Positions 1 to 8,139 of a stretch of 42,969 nt of DNA are shown here, one piece after another. How positions within the stretch are numbered: the stretch's first letter is position 1; every line of letters starts with the position of its first letter. Both the position numbers and the translations under genes were made by a program. The stretch is from Acidocella sp. (GTDB lineage Bacteria; Pseudomonadota; Alphaproteobacteria; Acetobacterales; Acetobacteraceae): contig JAMFRU010000015.1 of the NCBI GenBank assembly GCA_026224875.1, forward strand, positions 1 through 42,969. Reading direction: 5' to 3'. The notes beneath the pieces were generated by a model. It was not told the DNA's origin and made no database searches. It saw only the letters and a list, made by a program, of their open reading frames with translations.

Positions 1-125
1 CGCCAGCTGTCATCGGCTGGGTTGCCGCACAGGGCCCGGGCCGCATCCGTGGGGCTGATGGATTTACGCGCGCCATGGGCGTGCAACGTGTCGAGAATCG
101 CCTGTTCGGCCGGGTCCGTGCTCAT
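1..125 (-). CDS. DUF3253 domain protein, N-terminal part (cut by window edge)
   Basis: The reverse strand from an ATG at 125 reads MSTDPAEQAILDTLHAHGAR, then KSISPTDAARAL, and runs off the left edge after 41 residues. A short helix, then a lysine/serine-rich turn, then a P-[TS]-[ED]-x-AR-AL helix is the start of the DUF3253 domain, a small winged-helix-like family of unknown function found in many proteobacteria. Only the N-terminus is visible, so the rest of the protein and its operon partners cannot be judged. Family assignment is from pattern recognition of about 30 residues. Confidence 0.6.
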   Translation of the reverse strand, partial: MSTDPAEQAILDTLHAHGARKSISPTDAARALCGNPADDSW

Positions 126-183
126 GGGCAGGTTTATGGCGTAATCCGCGCCGCCTTGCCACCCGGGCGCATGTAACCTCGTT

Positions 184-206
184 TTACGAACGCCAGTTAC
201 GAACGC
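184..206. repeat. Short tandem direct repeat TTACGAACGC x2 upstream of the EF-hand gene
   Basis: The 10-mer TTACGAACGC occurs at 184-193 and again at 197-206, 13 bp apart start to start, in the divergent intergenic region between the DUF3253 gene and the EF-hand-like gene. Closely spaced direct repeats of this kind can be half-sites for a response regulator. No regulator can be named from sequence alone. Confidence 0.4.
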
Positions 207-290
207 GGGGGGAGCAAGGCATTGTTACCCGCTGGACAAACGACTGTTACTTCATGGTGCTAGAGTAGGGGCAACTGTGAGGAACCCCCG

Positions 291-623
291 ATGCGCCGCT
301 TGTTACCGATGATCGCTCTGGCCCTGCCGCTGGCGGCCCCGTTGTTTGCCCATGCCCAAACCATCCAGTCCCAGGCTTCGGCACAGACTCAGCCGCAGCC
401 AAGCGCGCGGCAGCAGAAATTCATCGCCAAGTTCAATGCCGCGAATACCACGCATGACGGGCATTTGACCCTCGCCCAGGCGCAGGCCGCCGGCATGACA
501 CGTATCGTGCAGAATTTCTCGAAAATCGATACCGGCAATAAAGACTATGTGACGCTGGCCGATCTCCAGGCTTGGCATGACGCGCATCATCACCAGGGCA
601 GCCCGCAGCCCCAGCCTAACTAG
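291..623 (+). CDS. Secreted EF-hand-like protein
   Basis: This is a 110-residue protein with a clear Sec signal peptide: MRRLL, then a hydrophobic stretch to about residue 20, with likely cleavage after A-H-A at 22. A Gln/Ser-rich linker follows, then two EF-hand-like units. The first (about 52-63) has a T-H-D-G-H-L-T loop. The second (about 80-91) reads D-T-G-N-K-D-Y-V-T-L. Several calcium-ligand positions are not acidic, so real metal binding is uncertain. The C-terminus is His/Gln/Pro-rich. The spacer before ATG contains GTGAGGAACCCCCG, a reasonable ribosome site. It is convergent with the EAL gene, and their stop codons lie in a shared palindrome. EF-hand resemblance is seen; a periplasmic role is inferred from the signal peptide. 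Confidence 0.75.
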   Translation: MRRLLPMIALALPLAAPLFAHAQTIQSQASAQTQPQPSARQQKFIAKFNAANTTHDGHLTLAQAQAAGMTRIVQNFSKIDTGNKDYVTLADLQAWHDAHHHQGSPQPQPN

Positions 624-651
624 CCCGGCTTAGGGCCAGTTTGGGCTAGTT
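618..651. terminator. Bidirectional hairpin enclosing both stop codons of a convergent pair
   Basis: AACTAGCCC at 618-626 and GGGCTAGTT at 643-651 are exact reverse complements with a 16-nt loop. The left arm contains the TAG stop of the EF-hand gene (621-623), and the right arm contains the TAG stop of the EAL gene (646-648). Both genes therefore end Asn-TAG-CCC. There is no long T-run on either side, so termination efficiency is uncertain. Confidence 0.55.
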
Positions 652-1509
652 ATGGGTAAACATGGCCGACATTTCGGCGGCGTCCACCGGAGGGCTGAAA
701 TACGGGCCCTGGCCTTCATCGGCGCCGATGTCCCGCAGGCGCAGAAACTGCTCTTCGGTTTCCACCCCATCGGCCAGCACGCGGCAGCCCAGCGCATGCC
801 CGGCCTCCACCGCGGCGCGCACAATGGCCACACCAGAGGTTTCGGACAGATTCTGGATCAGCGAGCGGTCGAGCCTTAGTGTCGAGAATTTTAGCCGTTT
901 GAGCGCGCTCAGCGAGGCATAGCCCGTGCCGAAATTATTCAACGCGAACGGCACGCCGAGGCCTTGCAACGCGCGCAGGGCAAAGATCGTGTCGTCATTC
1001 TCATCGAGCAGCATCGACTCGGTTATTTCCATGTGCAACCGGTCCGCCGGCAGGCCGCAGCGCGAGAGCGCTTCCAGCAGCTGGCGAACCAGCCGCCCGC
1101 TTTGCAGGTGGCGCTGCGACAGCGCCGTACTCAAGGCAAAATGCCCGGGCCAGCCGGCAGCCTCGGCGCAGGCGGTGTTCAGAATCCAGCCGGTAACGTC
1201 GATGATGACATCGGAACGCTCGGCGATGGGCATGAAATGCGCCGCCGGGATGAGCCCGCGCCTGGCATGCTGCAACCGGATGAGCGTTTCAGCACCACTG
1301 GCCAGCCCGGAGGTCAGGTCTACAATGGGTTGATAATGCAGCATAAAGCCGCCGGTGCATAAAGCCTGGCGCAGGCGCTGGGTGATGCGCCTGCGCTCGG
1401 TAATCTCGCGCCGGGCGGTGCGCTGGCGCAGCTCCTTGGGCGTGGGGAGCACAGGCGCGGAGCCGGATGCCGCCGGGGGCGGTTCAGAGGGAAATCTAAT
1501 CATTTGCAT
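646..1509 (-). CDS. Degenerate EAL-domain protein, probably non-catalytic
   Basis: A 287-residue protein from the ATG at 1509 (an in-frame TTG at 1518 is an alternative). After an Arg-rich N-terminal segment it carries a stand-alone EAL domain. The EAL motif is E-T-L (about 74-76). Catalytic and metal-binding positions known from active c-di-GMP phosphodiesterases are altered. The Asn of S-V-N-L-S is Ala (about 129), D-D-F-G-T-G is N-N-F-G-T-G (191-192), the K-I-D-R lysine is Arg (212) and A-E-G-V-E is A-D-G-V-E (247). The Glu of M-E-I-T-E-S and the Gln of D-E-G-Q-G are kept. By family knowledge such changes abolish hydrolysis, so a role as c-di-GMP receptor or protein-binding module is inferred. 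Convergent with the EF-hand gene. Confidence 0.85.
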   Translation of the reverse strand: MQMIRFPSEPPPAASGSAPVLPTPKELRQRTARREITERRRITQRLRQALCTGGFMLHYQPIVDLTSGLASGAETLIRLQHARRGLIPAAHFMPIAERSDVIIDVTGWILNTACAEAAGWPGHFALSTALSQRHLQSGRLVRQLLEALSRCGLPADRLHMEITESMLLDENDDTIFALRALQGLGVPFALNNFGTGYASLSALKRLKFSTLRLDRSLIQNLSETSGVAIVRAAVEAGHALGCRVLADGVETEEQFLRLRDIGADEGQGPYFSPPVDAAEMSAMFTHN

Positions 1510-1648
1510 GGCAGACAAGGCACGTCATGCGCATGAAACTGCGCCGTGGATATTAACGCATAGAAAACAGTTATTTGGATTATTTAGGTAAAGTTTCGCG
1601 GGTGGATTCGATGAGGTTTGTTGGGGAGGGGTTGGGAAGGGGAGAAAG

Positions 1649-1822
1649 TTAGTTGCGCGGCAGCCCGGCTGATTTTTCCATATGGAAAATGGCTTTGAGC
1701 GGGTTATGCGGCAGGGCCGCAGGGGCGGCGGCGAGTGAGACGATCACGCCCAGAACCAGGGCCTGCAATTTCGCGCGGTTAAACCGGCGCTTACGGAATA
1801 TCGGACGCTTGGACGACCTCAC
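1649..1822 (-). CDS. Small basic/hydrophobic protein (57 residues, GTG start)
   Basis: The reverse strand opens with GTG at 1822, preceded by AGAGAGG with 5-nt spacing, a good ribosome site. It encodes 57 residues. A strongly basic N-terminus (RSSKRPIFRKRRFNRAK) is followed by one hydrophobic helix (LQALVLGVIVSLAAAPAAL) and a short tail ending LPRN. This is the profile of a single-span inner-membrane or exported mini-protein. It lies in the same direction 126 bp downstream of the glycosyltransferase. No family is recognised. The evidence is coding geometry plus the RBS, so the call is tentative. Confidence 0.45.
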   Translation of the reverse strand: MRSSKRPIFRKRRFNRAKLQALVLGVIVSLAAAPAALPHNPLKAIFHMEKSAGLPRN

Positions 1823-1948
1823 TTGTGCCTCTCTTGCCCAGCGTTATGAACGCTGAATGACCAAATCGTCACCTTTATGGTGCAGGGCGGCAATTTAGGA
1901 AACGGGAAAATCTGTTTCGGTGTAATAAAATTTGCGTGACTGTTGGTG

Positions 1949-3175
1949 TCAGGCGTCCGACTCAGACCGCTGCCGTGCCGGGATGGCATTTTCGGGGTGC
2001 AAGGCTGCCGCCAGCGCGGCGAAACTGGCGTCCTGGCCGTAATGGCGGATGCAGTAATCCAACGCCACATCCGGCGGGGGCGGGTCGTTGACCAGGCGCC
2101 GCACGGCCTCCGCGAAGATGATGGCGCTGCCGGCCACGACGAAAGGGGCGGCGGCATCCGCCTGAAAACCAGCCAGAGCGGGCGGGGTGACGACCGTGGT
2201 GAGCCCGTGCCTGGCATAATCGAGCAGTTTAATTTTGAGCCCCGAGCCGGCGCGCAACGGGGCGATGGCGAGCGAGGCGCGGTGCAGAAAAGGTGCGAGG
2301 TCCGGCACCCGCCCATGCGCCAGCACGCCGGGGGGCAGGCGGCGCAATGCCGTGCCGCAATCGCCGATGATATCGAGCGTGATGCCGTATCCCGCCAGCA
2401 GCGGCCAGATTTCGGCCAGGAACCAGCGCATGCCGTCGAGGTTGGGCAGGCCGGCGCTGCCGACGAACACCAGCCGCCCAGGCACGCGCTGGATCGTGGG
2501 CGGGCAGGGCAAAGCCGGCATGGGGGTGGTGAACACATGCGCCGCGGGGCACATGGCGCCGATAATTTCGGCCTCCTCCGGCTGGATGGCGGCAATGCTG
2601 CGCGCCCGGCCCAGCAGCACGGCCTCGGCAGCGCGGGTGAGGTCGCGCGGCTGCACGCTGTAGCCGGCGGCCTGCATGGCCTGGGCGCGGCGGTGGAAAA
2701 TATCATGCGCGATGATGATGGAATTGCACGCCTTGAGCTCGGGCTCGGCCAGCAGCGGGCTGCGGAAAATAGTGTCGATCAGCACCGCCTCGGGAGCCAG
2801 GCGGGTAACGGCGCGGGTACACCAGCGGATGTCGTTGGGCGATGGGAAGCCGCCCAGCACCATATCCGCCCCGTGCCGCATCTGGCGCAGTTTGCGCTCC
2901 AGCTCCGCCGGCAAATAGCGCAACGCCGCGCGCCCCAACAGCCCGGCGATGGCAGTGGGGGAGGCGGCGTAAATGCGTTTGCCGAACTGCCGTATATGCG
3001 GCCCGGCCACAGCCCCGGCATATTGCTCCACGGGTCCGGCAAGCCTCGTCCCGGTAAGCAACAGCGTTACCTGGTGGCCTTGGCCCCGCAGCCAGGTGAT
3101 AATGGCGTGGTTGAAGGCCAGATGGCCGGCCGCCCCTGGTCTTGGCAGTTCATCGGTTACGAACAGGATGACCAG
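1949..3175 (-). CDS. Glycosyltransferase family 4-like protein, start uncertain
   Basis: The C-terminal half has the GT-B signature of GT4 enzymes: L-V-F-V-G-S-A-G-L-P-N donor-domain start, then A-P-L-R-A-G-S-G-L-K-I-K-L-L-D-Y with the usual nucleotide-sugar-binding segment. A proper first beta strand (L-V-I-L-F-V-T-D-E-L-P-R-P-G) and its helix are encoded upstream of the first conventional start (TTG at 3061), so the true N-terminus must lie near 3175. The only candidate there is CTG (3173-3175), eight bases after AAAGG; no ATG, GTG or TTG is in frame. The frame is the same as that of grxD, whose TAA lies four codons upstream. Read from CTG the length is 408 residues, normal for GT4. Substrate unknown. 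Confidence 0.75.
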   Translation of the reverse strand: MVILFVTDELPRPGAAGHLAFNHAIITWLRGQGHQVTLLLTGTRLAGPVEQYAGAVAGPHIRQFGKRIYAASPTAIAGLLGRAALRYLPAELERKLRQMRHGADMVLGGFPSPNDIRWCTRAVTRLAPEAVLIDTIFRSPLLAEPELKACNSIIIAHDIFHRRAQAMQAAGYSVQPRDLTRAAEAVLLGRARSIAAIQPEEAEIIGAMCPAAHVFTTPMPALPCPPTIQRVPGRLVFVGSAGLPNLDGMRWFLAEIWPLLAGYGITLDIIGDCGTALRRLPPGVLAHGRVPDLAPFLHRASLAIAPLRAGSGLKIKLLDYARHGLTTVVTPPALAGFQADAAAPFVVAGSAIIFAEAVRRLVNDPPPPDVALDYCIRHYGQDASFAALAAALHPENAIPARQRSESDA

Positions 3176-3187
3176 GGAGTGGTGCCT

Positions 3188-3523
3188 TTAAGCTGCGTTC
3201 TGGGTAACGCCCTTTTCGGTCAGCAGCGAGGTCAGCTCGCCGCTCTGATACATCTCGGTGATGATGTCGCAGCCGCCGACGAACTCGCCTTTAACGTAAA
3301 GCTGGGGAATGGTCGGCCAGTTGGAGAAGCTTTTAATCCCGTCGCGGATTTCGGGGTTTTCCAGCACATTCACGGAGGCGAACGGCACGCCGGAGTGTTT
3401 GAGGATCTGCACCACACGGGCGGAAAAACCGCATTGCGGGAATAAAGGCGTGCCCTTCATGAAGAGCAGAACTTCACTGCTGTCGATATGCTTCTGAATT
3501 TCAACGAAAACCGGGTTATCCAT
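3188..3523 (-). CDS. grxD: Monothiol glutaredoxin, Grx4/GrxD type
   Basis: This 111-residue protein has the C-G-F-S active site (F-P-Q-C-G-F-S) and the W-P-T-I-P-Q-L-Y and G-G-C-D-I-I glutathione-binding segments that define CGFS monothiol glutaredoxins. These bind a [2Fe-2S] cluster together with glutathione and work with BolA-family partners in iron-sulfur trafficking. The gene lies directly downstream of a BolA-family gene (14-bp gap), which fits a Grx4-BolA pair encoded together, as is common in alphaproteobacteria. Length and start (ATG at 3523) are typical. Confidence 0.95.
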   Translation of the reverse strand: MDNPVFVEIQKHIDSSEVLLFMKGTPLFPQCGFSARVVQILKHSGVPFASVNVLENPEIRDGIKSFSNWPTIPQLYVKGEFVGGCDIITEMYQSGELTSLLTEKGVTQNAA

Positions 3524-3537
3524 GGGAAGTAAAATCC

Positions 3538-3771
3538 TTATTCGGGTGCAGAGGTTTGCAGCGCCAGAGCGTGCAGGGCATTGCCCATGCGGCCTTCAAG
3601 GGCTGCATAAACCATCTGATGTTGACGGACGCGGGAGACACCGCGGAAGGCTTCAGAGACGACATTGGCGGCGAAATGGTCGTTATCGCCCGCCAGATCC
3701 TCGATCGCGATTTTCGCATCCGGGAAAGCGGCCCGGATCAGGGCTTCGATTTCACCCGCTGGCATAGCCAT
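3538..3771 (-). CDS. BolA family protein
   Basis: A 77-residue protein with the BolA/IbaG fold pattern: N-terminal helix (E-I-E-A-L-I-R-A-A-F-P), a D-N-D-H-F strand, V-S-E-A-F-R-G-V-S-R-V-R-Q-H-Q-M-V-Y and an M-G-N-A-L-H-A-L-A helix. The invariant His in R-Q-H-Q and the other His residues are candidates for shared cluster ligation with the CGFS glutaredoxin. ATG at 3771 follows AGGA with 6-nt spacing. Sandwiched between purL and grxD, the usual alphaproteobacterial order, so co-transcription with the purine genes is likely. Whether it is a cluster-transfer adaptor (IbaG/BolA-like) or also DNA-binding cannot be read from sequence. Confidence 0.92.
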   Translation of the reverse strand: MAMPAGEIEALIRAAFPDAKIAIEDLAGDNDHFAANVVSEAFRGVSRVRQHQMVYAALEGRMGNALHALALQTSAPE

Positions 3772-3783
3772 TTTAAGTCCTAT

Positions 3784-5952
3784 TCAGGCGAACCATGCCG
3801 GGAAAAATCCCTCATGGGCTTCGCGCAGCTGTGTCAAAGATATGGCAACAGCATTGTGGAGAGTCAATTTATTCCCATTAACGCTGGTGCCGATCTGCGT
3901 GGCGGGAATGGCTGCGGCTGCTGCGGCGGCCAATAGAGCGGGGGCGTTTTGCACGGCCAGAATGTAGCGCGCCTGGTCTTCGCCAAACCAGATTTCCGGG
4001 CCGGCATCCAGGGTTAAATCTACCCCCGTGCCGCCCGCGAGGGCCATTTCCGTGATGGCGACGAGCAGCCCGCCGTCAGCGATGTCGTGGCAGGCGGAAA
4101 CATGGCCGGAGAGGATTTGCGCGCGGACGAAATCGCCGTTTTTGCGCTCGGCGGCAAGGTCCATGGCCGGTGGTGCGCCGTCTTCGCGGCCAAGAATTTC
4201 CCGCAAATACAATGACCTGCCAAGCTCGCCACGAGTCTCGCCGATGACCACCAGCGTGAGGCCAGACGTAAGGCCGTAGCCGACCGCTTGCGCTGCATCC
4301 TCCAGCACGCCGACCGCGCCGATGGCTGGGGTGGGCAGAATCGGGCGGCCCTCGGTCTCGTTATAGAGCGAGACATTACCGGAGACGACCGGGAAATCCA
4401 GCGCAATACAGGCAGCGGACATGCCTTTGATGGCGCCGACGAACTGGCCCATGATCTCTGGTTTTTCGGGGTTGCCGAAATTCATATTATCCGTGATTGC
4501 CAAGGGCCTGGCGCCAGTGGCTGTGATGTTGCGCCAGGTTTCCGCGACCGCCTGGGCACCACCGGCTTCCGGGTCCGCGACGCAGTAACGAGGTGTGCAA
4601 TCCACAGTTATGGCCAAAGCCCGCTTGGTGCCTTCAAGCCGGATGATGGCGGCATCCGCCTGGGCCGGGCGTTTTACGGTCTGGCCGCCGACGGTGGAGT
4701 CATACTGATCAAAAATCCAGCGGCGTGAGCATAGGTCCGGGCAGCCGATCAATTTTTCGAGAGCATCTGCCAGCGTTATGGGATGCTCAACCTTGCCGAG
4801 AGGTGCTGGCTTCGCCGTCTCTACATACGGGCGGCGATACAAAGGCGCTGCCTCGGCCAGAGGGTCGAGCGCGATATCGGCTTCGACGATGCCCTTGTGT
4901 TTGACCACGATGCGGCCGGTATCGGTTATATGGCCGATGATGGCGTAGTCGAGGTCCCATTTTTCGATAATGGCCCGGGCCATCTCGCTGCGCTCGGGTT
5001 TGAGCACCAGCAGCATGCGCTCCTGGCTTTCGGACAGCATCATCTCATAGGCGGACATGCCGGTTTCGCGCTGCGGCACGTGGTCTAGGTCCAGCTCGAT
5101 GCCGACCCCGCCCTTGCCGGCCATCTCGACGCTGGAGGAGGTGAGGCCGGCCGCGCCCATATCCTGGATGGCGACGATGGCGTCCGTCTGCATCAGCTCC
5201 AGACAGGCCTCGATGAGCAGTTTTTCTGTGAACGGGTCGCCGACCTGCACGGTGGGGCGTTTGTCCTCGGAAGCGGCGTCGAATTCGGTGCTGGCCATGG
5301 TCGCGCCGTGGATGCCGTCGCGGCCGGTTTTACTCCCCACGTAAACCACGGGGTTGCCGATACCGGCGGCGGCGGAGAGGAATATCTTGTCCTGTGCCGC
5401 GATGCCGACCGTCATGGCGTTGACCAGCGGGTTGCCGTTATAGGCGGGATGAAAATTCACCTCGCCGCCCACGGTCGGCACGCCGACGCAATTGCCGTAG
5501 CCGCCGATGCCGCGTACCACGCCATCGACCACGCGCTTGGTTACGGGCAAGGCAGGGTCGCCGAAGCGCAGGGCGTTGAGGTTGGCGATGGGGCGGGCCC
5601 CCATGGTGAACACATCGCGCAAAATGCCGCCCACACCTGTGGCCGCACCCTGGTAGGGCTCAATAAAACTCGGGTGGTTATGCGACTCCATTTTGAAGAT
5701 CGCGGCCATGCCCTCGCCGATATCGATGACGCCAGCGTTTTCGCCCGGGCCGTGGATGACCCAGGGGGCTTTGGTGGGGAGTTCCTTCAGCCAGACGCGG
5801 CTGGATTTGTATGAACAATGTTCAGACCACATCACCGAGAAAATACCAAGCTCGGTCAGGCTCGGCGTGCGGCCCATGATGTCTAAAACTTTGCCGTATT
5901 CCTCGGCATTCAGGCCGAAGGATTTGGCGAGAGCGGCGTTAATCTCAGTCAT
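3784..5952 (-). CDS. purL: Phosphoribosylformylglycinamidine synthase subunit PurL
   Basis: The 722-residue small-type FGAM synthase catalytic subunit catalyses the ATP-dependent conversion of FGAR to FGAM in de novo purine synthesis, using ammonia delivered by PurQ through the PurS-bridged complex. Visible signatures: W-S-E-H-C-S-Y-K-S near the N-terminus, [13 protein letters not shown] and the [16 protein letters not shown] glycine-rich stretch, plus two AIRS-like halves. The length matches small PurL, not the 1,300-residue gammaproteobacterial fusion. Its ATG overlaps the purQ stop (ATGA), indicating translational coupling. Nothing looks truncated. Confidence 0.97.
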   Translation of the reverse strand: MTEINAALAKSFGLNAEEYGKVLDIMGRTPSLTELGIFSVMWSEHCSYKSSRVWLKELPTKAPWVIHGPGENAGVIDIGEGMAAIFKMESHNHPSFIEPYQGAATGVGGILRDVFTMGARPIANLNALRFGDPALPVTKRVVDGVVRGIGGYGNCVGVPTVGGEVNFHPAYNGNPLVNAMTVGIAAQDKIFLSAAAGIGNPVVYVGSKTGRDGIHGATMASTEFDAASEDKRPTVQVGDPFTEKLLIEACLELMQTDAIVAIQDMGAAGLTSSSVEMAGKGGVGIELDLDHVPQRETGMSAYEMMLSESQERMLLVLKPERSEMARAIIEKWDLDYAIIGHITDTGRIVVKHKGIVEADIALDPLAEAAPLYRRPYVETAKPAPLGKVEHPITLADALEKLIGCPDLCSRRWIFDQYDSTVGGQTVKRPAQADAAIIRLEGTKRALAITVDCTPRYCVADPEAGGAQAVAETWRNITATGARPLAITDNMNFGNPEKPEIMGQFVGAIKGMSAACIALDFPVVSGNVSLYNETEGRPILPTPAIGAVGVLEDAAQAVGYGLTSGLTLVVIGETRGELGRSLYLREILGREDGAPPAMDLAAERKNGDFVRAQILSGHVSACHDIADGGLLVAITEMALAGGTGVDLTLDAGPEIWFGEDQARYILAVQNAPALLAAAAAAAIPATQIGTSVNGNKLTLHNAVAISLTQLREAHEGFFPAWFA

Positions 5953-6614
5953 GCGGCTGCCAATGCGTCGAATAAGGGTTTGCCGTCGGTCCCGCCCATC
6001 AGCGGGTCAACCAGGTTTTCAGGGTGCGGCATCAAGCCGAGCACGCGCAGGTTGGGGGCAAAAATCCCGGCGATGTCCCGGGCGGAGCCGTTGCGGTTGC
6101 CGTCGGCATAACGGAAGGCGACGAGATTCTCGCCCTCCAGCCTGTCCAGCGTGGCGGAGTCGGCGGTGAAATTGCCGTCGCCATGCGCCATCGGGGCGCG
6201 GAACACGTCACCCTCGGCCCATTTATTGGTAAACACCGTATCCGTGCGCCCCACGCGCAGCATCGTGTCCATGGAGAGGAAGCGCAGGCCGGCGTTACGC
6301 AGCAGCGCGCCGGGCAAAATCCCGGCTTCAGTGAGAATCTGGAAGCCGTTGCACACGCCCAGCACATAACCACCGCGCGCCGCATGGGTTTTTACCGCCT
6401 GCATGATCGGGCTTTGCGCCGCCATGGCGCCGCAGCGCAGGTAATCGCCAAAGGAGAACCCGCCGGGGATAATGACCAGATCCGTGCCCGCGGGCAGGCC
6501 GGTTTCCTTATGCCAGACGATGGCGGGCTCATGACCAAAACTCTGGCGCACGGCAAGTTGCATGTCGCGCTCGCGGTTAATGCCAGGGAACAGCAGGATG
6601 GCGGCTTTCATCAT
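5949..6614 (-). CDS. purQ: Phosphoribosylformylglycinamidine synthase subunit PurQ (glutaminase)
   Basis: A 221-residue class I glutamine amidotransferase that supplies ammonia to PurL. The nucleophile elbow G-V-C-N-G-F-Q-I-L and a downstream P-H-P-E-N-L (catalytic His and Glu) are present. The start is placed at ATG 6614 (or the adjacent ATG 6611) because AGGAGG lies five bases upstream and the protein then begins [13 protein letters not shown], the family N-terminus. A longer open frame to 6713 reads through a repeat and is not credible. Overlaps purL by ATGA. Confidence 0.96.
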   Translation of the reverse strand: MMKAAILLFPGINRERDMQLAVRQSFGHEPAIVWHKETGLPAGTDLVIIPGGFSFGDYLRCGAMAAQSPIMQAVKTHAARGGYVLGVCNGFQILTEAGILPGALLRNAGLRFLSMDTMLRVGRTDTVFTNKWAEGDVFRAPMAHGDGNFTADSATLDRLEGENLVAFRYADGNRNGSARDIAGIFAPNLRVLGLMPHPENLVDPLMGGTDGKPLFDALAAA

Positions 6615-6715
6615 TTGCTCCTCCTGCCGGAACTGGGGCGGGGAGGCAATATGGTTGCGGGTAACCCCTGCTGTTTCATTATTGCCGGACTTGGCTCTTA
6701 TGCCGTCATGCATAT

Positions 6716-6740
6716 CGTCATACCCGCGAAAGCGGGTATC
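6716..6740. repeat. REP-like palindrome (CGTCATACCCGCGAAAGCGG...)
   Basis: A 25-bp element with a hairpin TACCCGC-GAAA-GCGGGTA, between purS and purQ. The same motif (with G/C instead of A/T at two stem positions) occurs inverted at 7138-7162, so the pair flanks purS. The substitution keeps the stem paired. CGTCATNCCCGCGAAAGCGGG-type repeats are widespread in alphaproteobacterial intergenic regions. Confidence 0.8.
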
Positions 6741-6837
6741 TTTTCACAACGGGGAAGCCGGAGATGCTCGCTTTCGCGATGGTGGCGGGGGAAAGGCTCA
6801 ACCTGCCAGGCCCGGCCTCGGGCGAGGGAGTTGCGGC

Positions 6838-7080
6838 TTAGGCCGCGATTTCGACTTTGAAGCTTTCGATGACCGTGTTGGCCAGCAGCTTCTTCGCCAT
6901 TTCCTCGGCGGCGGCCTTCGCGGCGGCGGGGTCGGTTTCGGTTAATTCCAGCTCGATGATCTTGCCGGCGCGGACTTCGCCGACCTGGGCGTAGCCGAGG
7001 TTGTTCAGGGCCTGGCCGATGGCTTTGCCCTGGGGGTCGAGCACGCCGTTTTTGAGCATGACGGTGACGATGGCTTTCAT
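6838..7080 (-). CDS. purS: Phosphoribosylformylglycinamidine synthase subunit PurS
   Basis: The 80-residue PurS structural subunit bridges PurL and PurQ. It begins M-K-A-I-V-T-V-M-L-K-N-G-V-L-D-P-Q-G-K-A, the family consensus, and contains L-G-Y-x-x-V-G-E-V-R-x-G-K. An in-frame extension upstream to 7158 encodes the REP repeat (M-P-A-K-A-G-I-P) and is rejected. The gene is flanked by two inverted REP-like repeats. It lies upstream of purQ with a 223-bp gap that holds one of these repeats, so local mRNA processing between purS and purQL is possible. Confidence 0.95.
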   Translation of the reverse strand: MKAIVTVMLKNGVLDPQGKAIGQALNNLGYAQVGEVRAGKIIELELTETDPAAAKAAAEEMAKKLLANTVIESFKVEIAA

Positions 7081-7137
7081 GAGCGGGCTTTCATGGGCAG
7101 GAAGCCGGGGCGGACTTCTGGGGCGGGGGAGTGAGGG

Positions 7138-7162
7138 GATGCCCGCTTTCGCGGGCATGACG
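7138..7162. repeat. REP-like palindrome, inverted copy upstream of purS
   Basis: The stem is GATGCCCGCTTTCGCGGGCA, the inverse of the 6716-6740 element. It lies between purC (ends 7198) and purS (starts 7080). The two copies together form a convergent pair around purS. Confidence 0.8.
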
Positions 7163-7197
7163 TGGAAGGCAGGCGTGACGTTAAGAAACGGGCAGAA

Positions 7198-7962
7198 TTA
7201 CTGCATCGTCTCCGGGCCCTTCATGTCGCGCGAGCCGGCTTCGGGGAGAATCCCTAAGCGGCGCGCCACTTCCTGATAGGCCTCTTCGATTTTGCCGAGG
7301 TCGCGGCGGAAACGGTCTTTGTCCATCTTCTCGTTGGTCTTGGAATCCCACAGCCGGCAATTATCCGGGCTGATCTCATCCGCGAGCACGATGCGCATGT
7401 CCTCGTTCTCGTACAGCCGGCCGAACTCGACCTTGAAGTCCACCAGCGTGATACCGACGCCGAGGAACAGGCCGGAGAGGAAATCGTTGATGCGCAGGGT
7501 CAGGTGAACAATGTCGTCCATGTCCGGGGGAGTGGCCCAGCCGAAGGCGGTGATGTGCTCTTCGGCGACGATCGGGTCGTTCAGCGCGTCGTTTTTGTAA
7601 TAGAACTCGATGATCGAGCGCGGCAGGCGGGTGCCCTCGGGGATGCCGAGGCGCTGGCTTATGGAGCCGGCGGCGATGTTGCGGACCACCACCTCGATGG
7701 GGATGATCTCGACCTCTTTAATTAACTGCTCGCGCATGTTGAGGCGGCGGATGAAATGGGTGGGGACGTTGATATCCGCCAGTTTCATCATCAGAAACTC
7801 GCTGATGCGGTTGTTGAGAACGCCCTTGCCGGTGATCGTGCCCTTTTTCTGGGCGTTGAACGCGGTCGCGTCATCCTTGAAATACTGCACGAGCGTGCCG
7901 GGCTCCGGGCCCTCGAACAGGATTTTCGCTTTGCCTTCGTATAACTGGCGGCGCCGGGCCAT
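7198..7962 (-). CDS. purC: SAICAR synthetase (phosphoribosylaminoimidazole-succinocarboxamide synthase)
   Basis: A 254-residue PurC that ligates aspartate to CAIR in de novo purine synthesis. Family motifs: Y-E-G-K-A-K near the N-terminus, [31 protein letters not shown] and [12 protein letters not shown]. The start is ATG at 7962 ([11 protein letters not shown]); the longer frame to 8091 is not homologous-looking. First gene of the - strand purine cluster (purC, purS, purQ, purL). It is divergent from the GGDEF gene. Confidence 0.97.
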   Translation of the reverse strand: MARRRQLYEGKAKILFEGPEPGTLVQYFKDDATAFNAQKKGTITGKGVLNNRISEFLMMKLADINVPTHFIRRLNMREQLIKEVEIIPIEVVVRNIAAGSISQRLGIPEGTRLPRSIIEFYYKNDALNDPIVAEEHITAFGWATPPDMDDIVHLTLRINDFLSGLFLGVGITLVDFKVEFGRLYENEDMRIVLADEISPDNCRLWDSKTNEKMDKDRFRRDLGKIEEAYQEVARRLGILPEAGSRDMKGPETMQ

Positions 7963-8139
7963 GGTCTTGTACTTTCGAGATACAGTTGGGCGGAAATTCA
8001 GTGGAGCCGGTCTATACCAACCAAGCGCGCACAATGAAATGGCCCCCGCTTCAGGGCAGCTATCAACTGAGCCTGCGCGGAAACTGGACATAATTTAATG
8101 CGTTTCGGTTTGTTGGGAAAAATTTAAGAGTCGGGGTGC

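Noticed and set aside
1943-3445. 500-codon + strand open frame
   Set aside because: Antisense to the glycosyltransferase and grxD, in high-G+C DNA that gives long empty antisense frames; composition is low-complexity Gly/Gln/Arg with no domain.
7081-7158. N-terminal extension of PurS
   Set aside because: Encodes the REP-like repeat; PurS proteins begin at the M-K-A-I-V-T-V segment.
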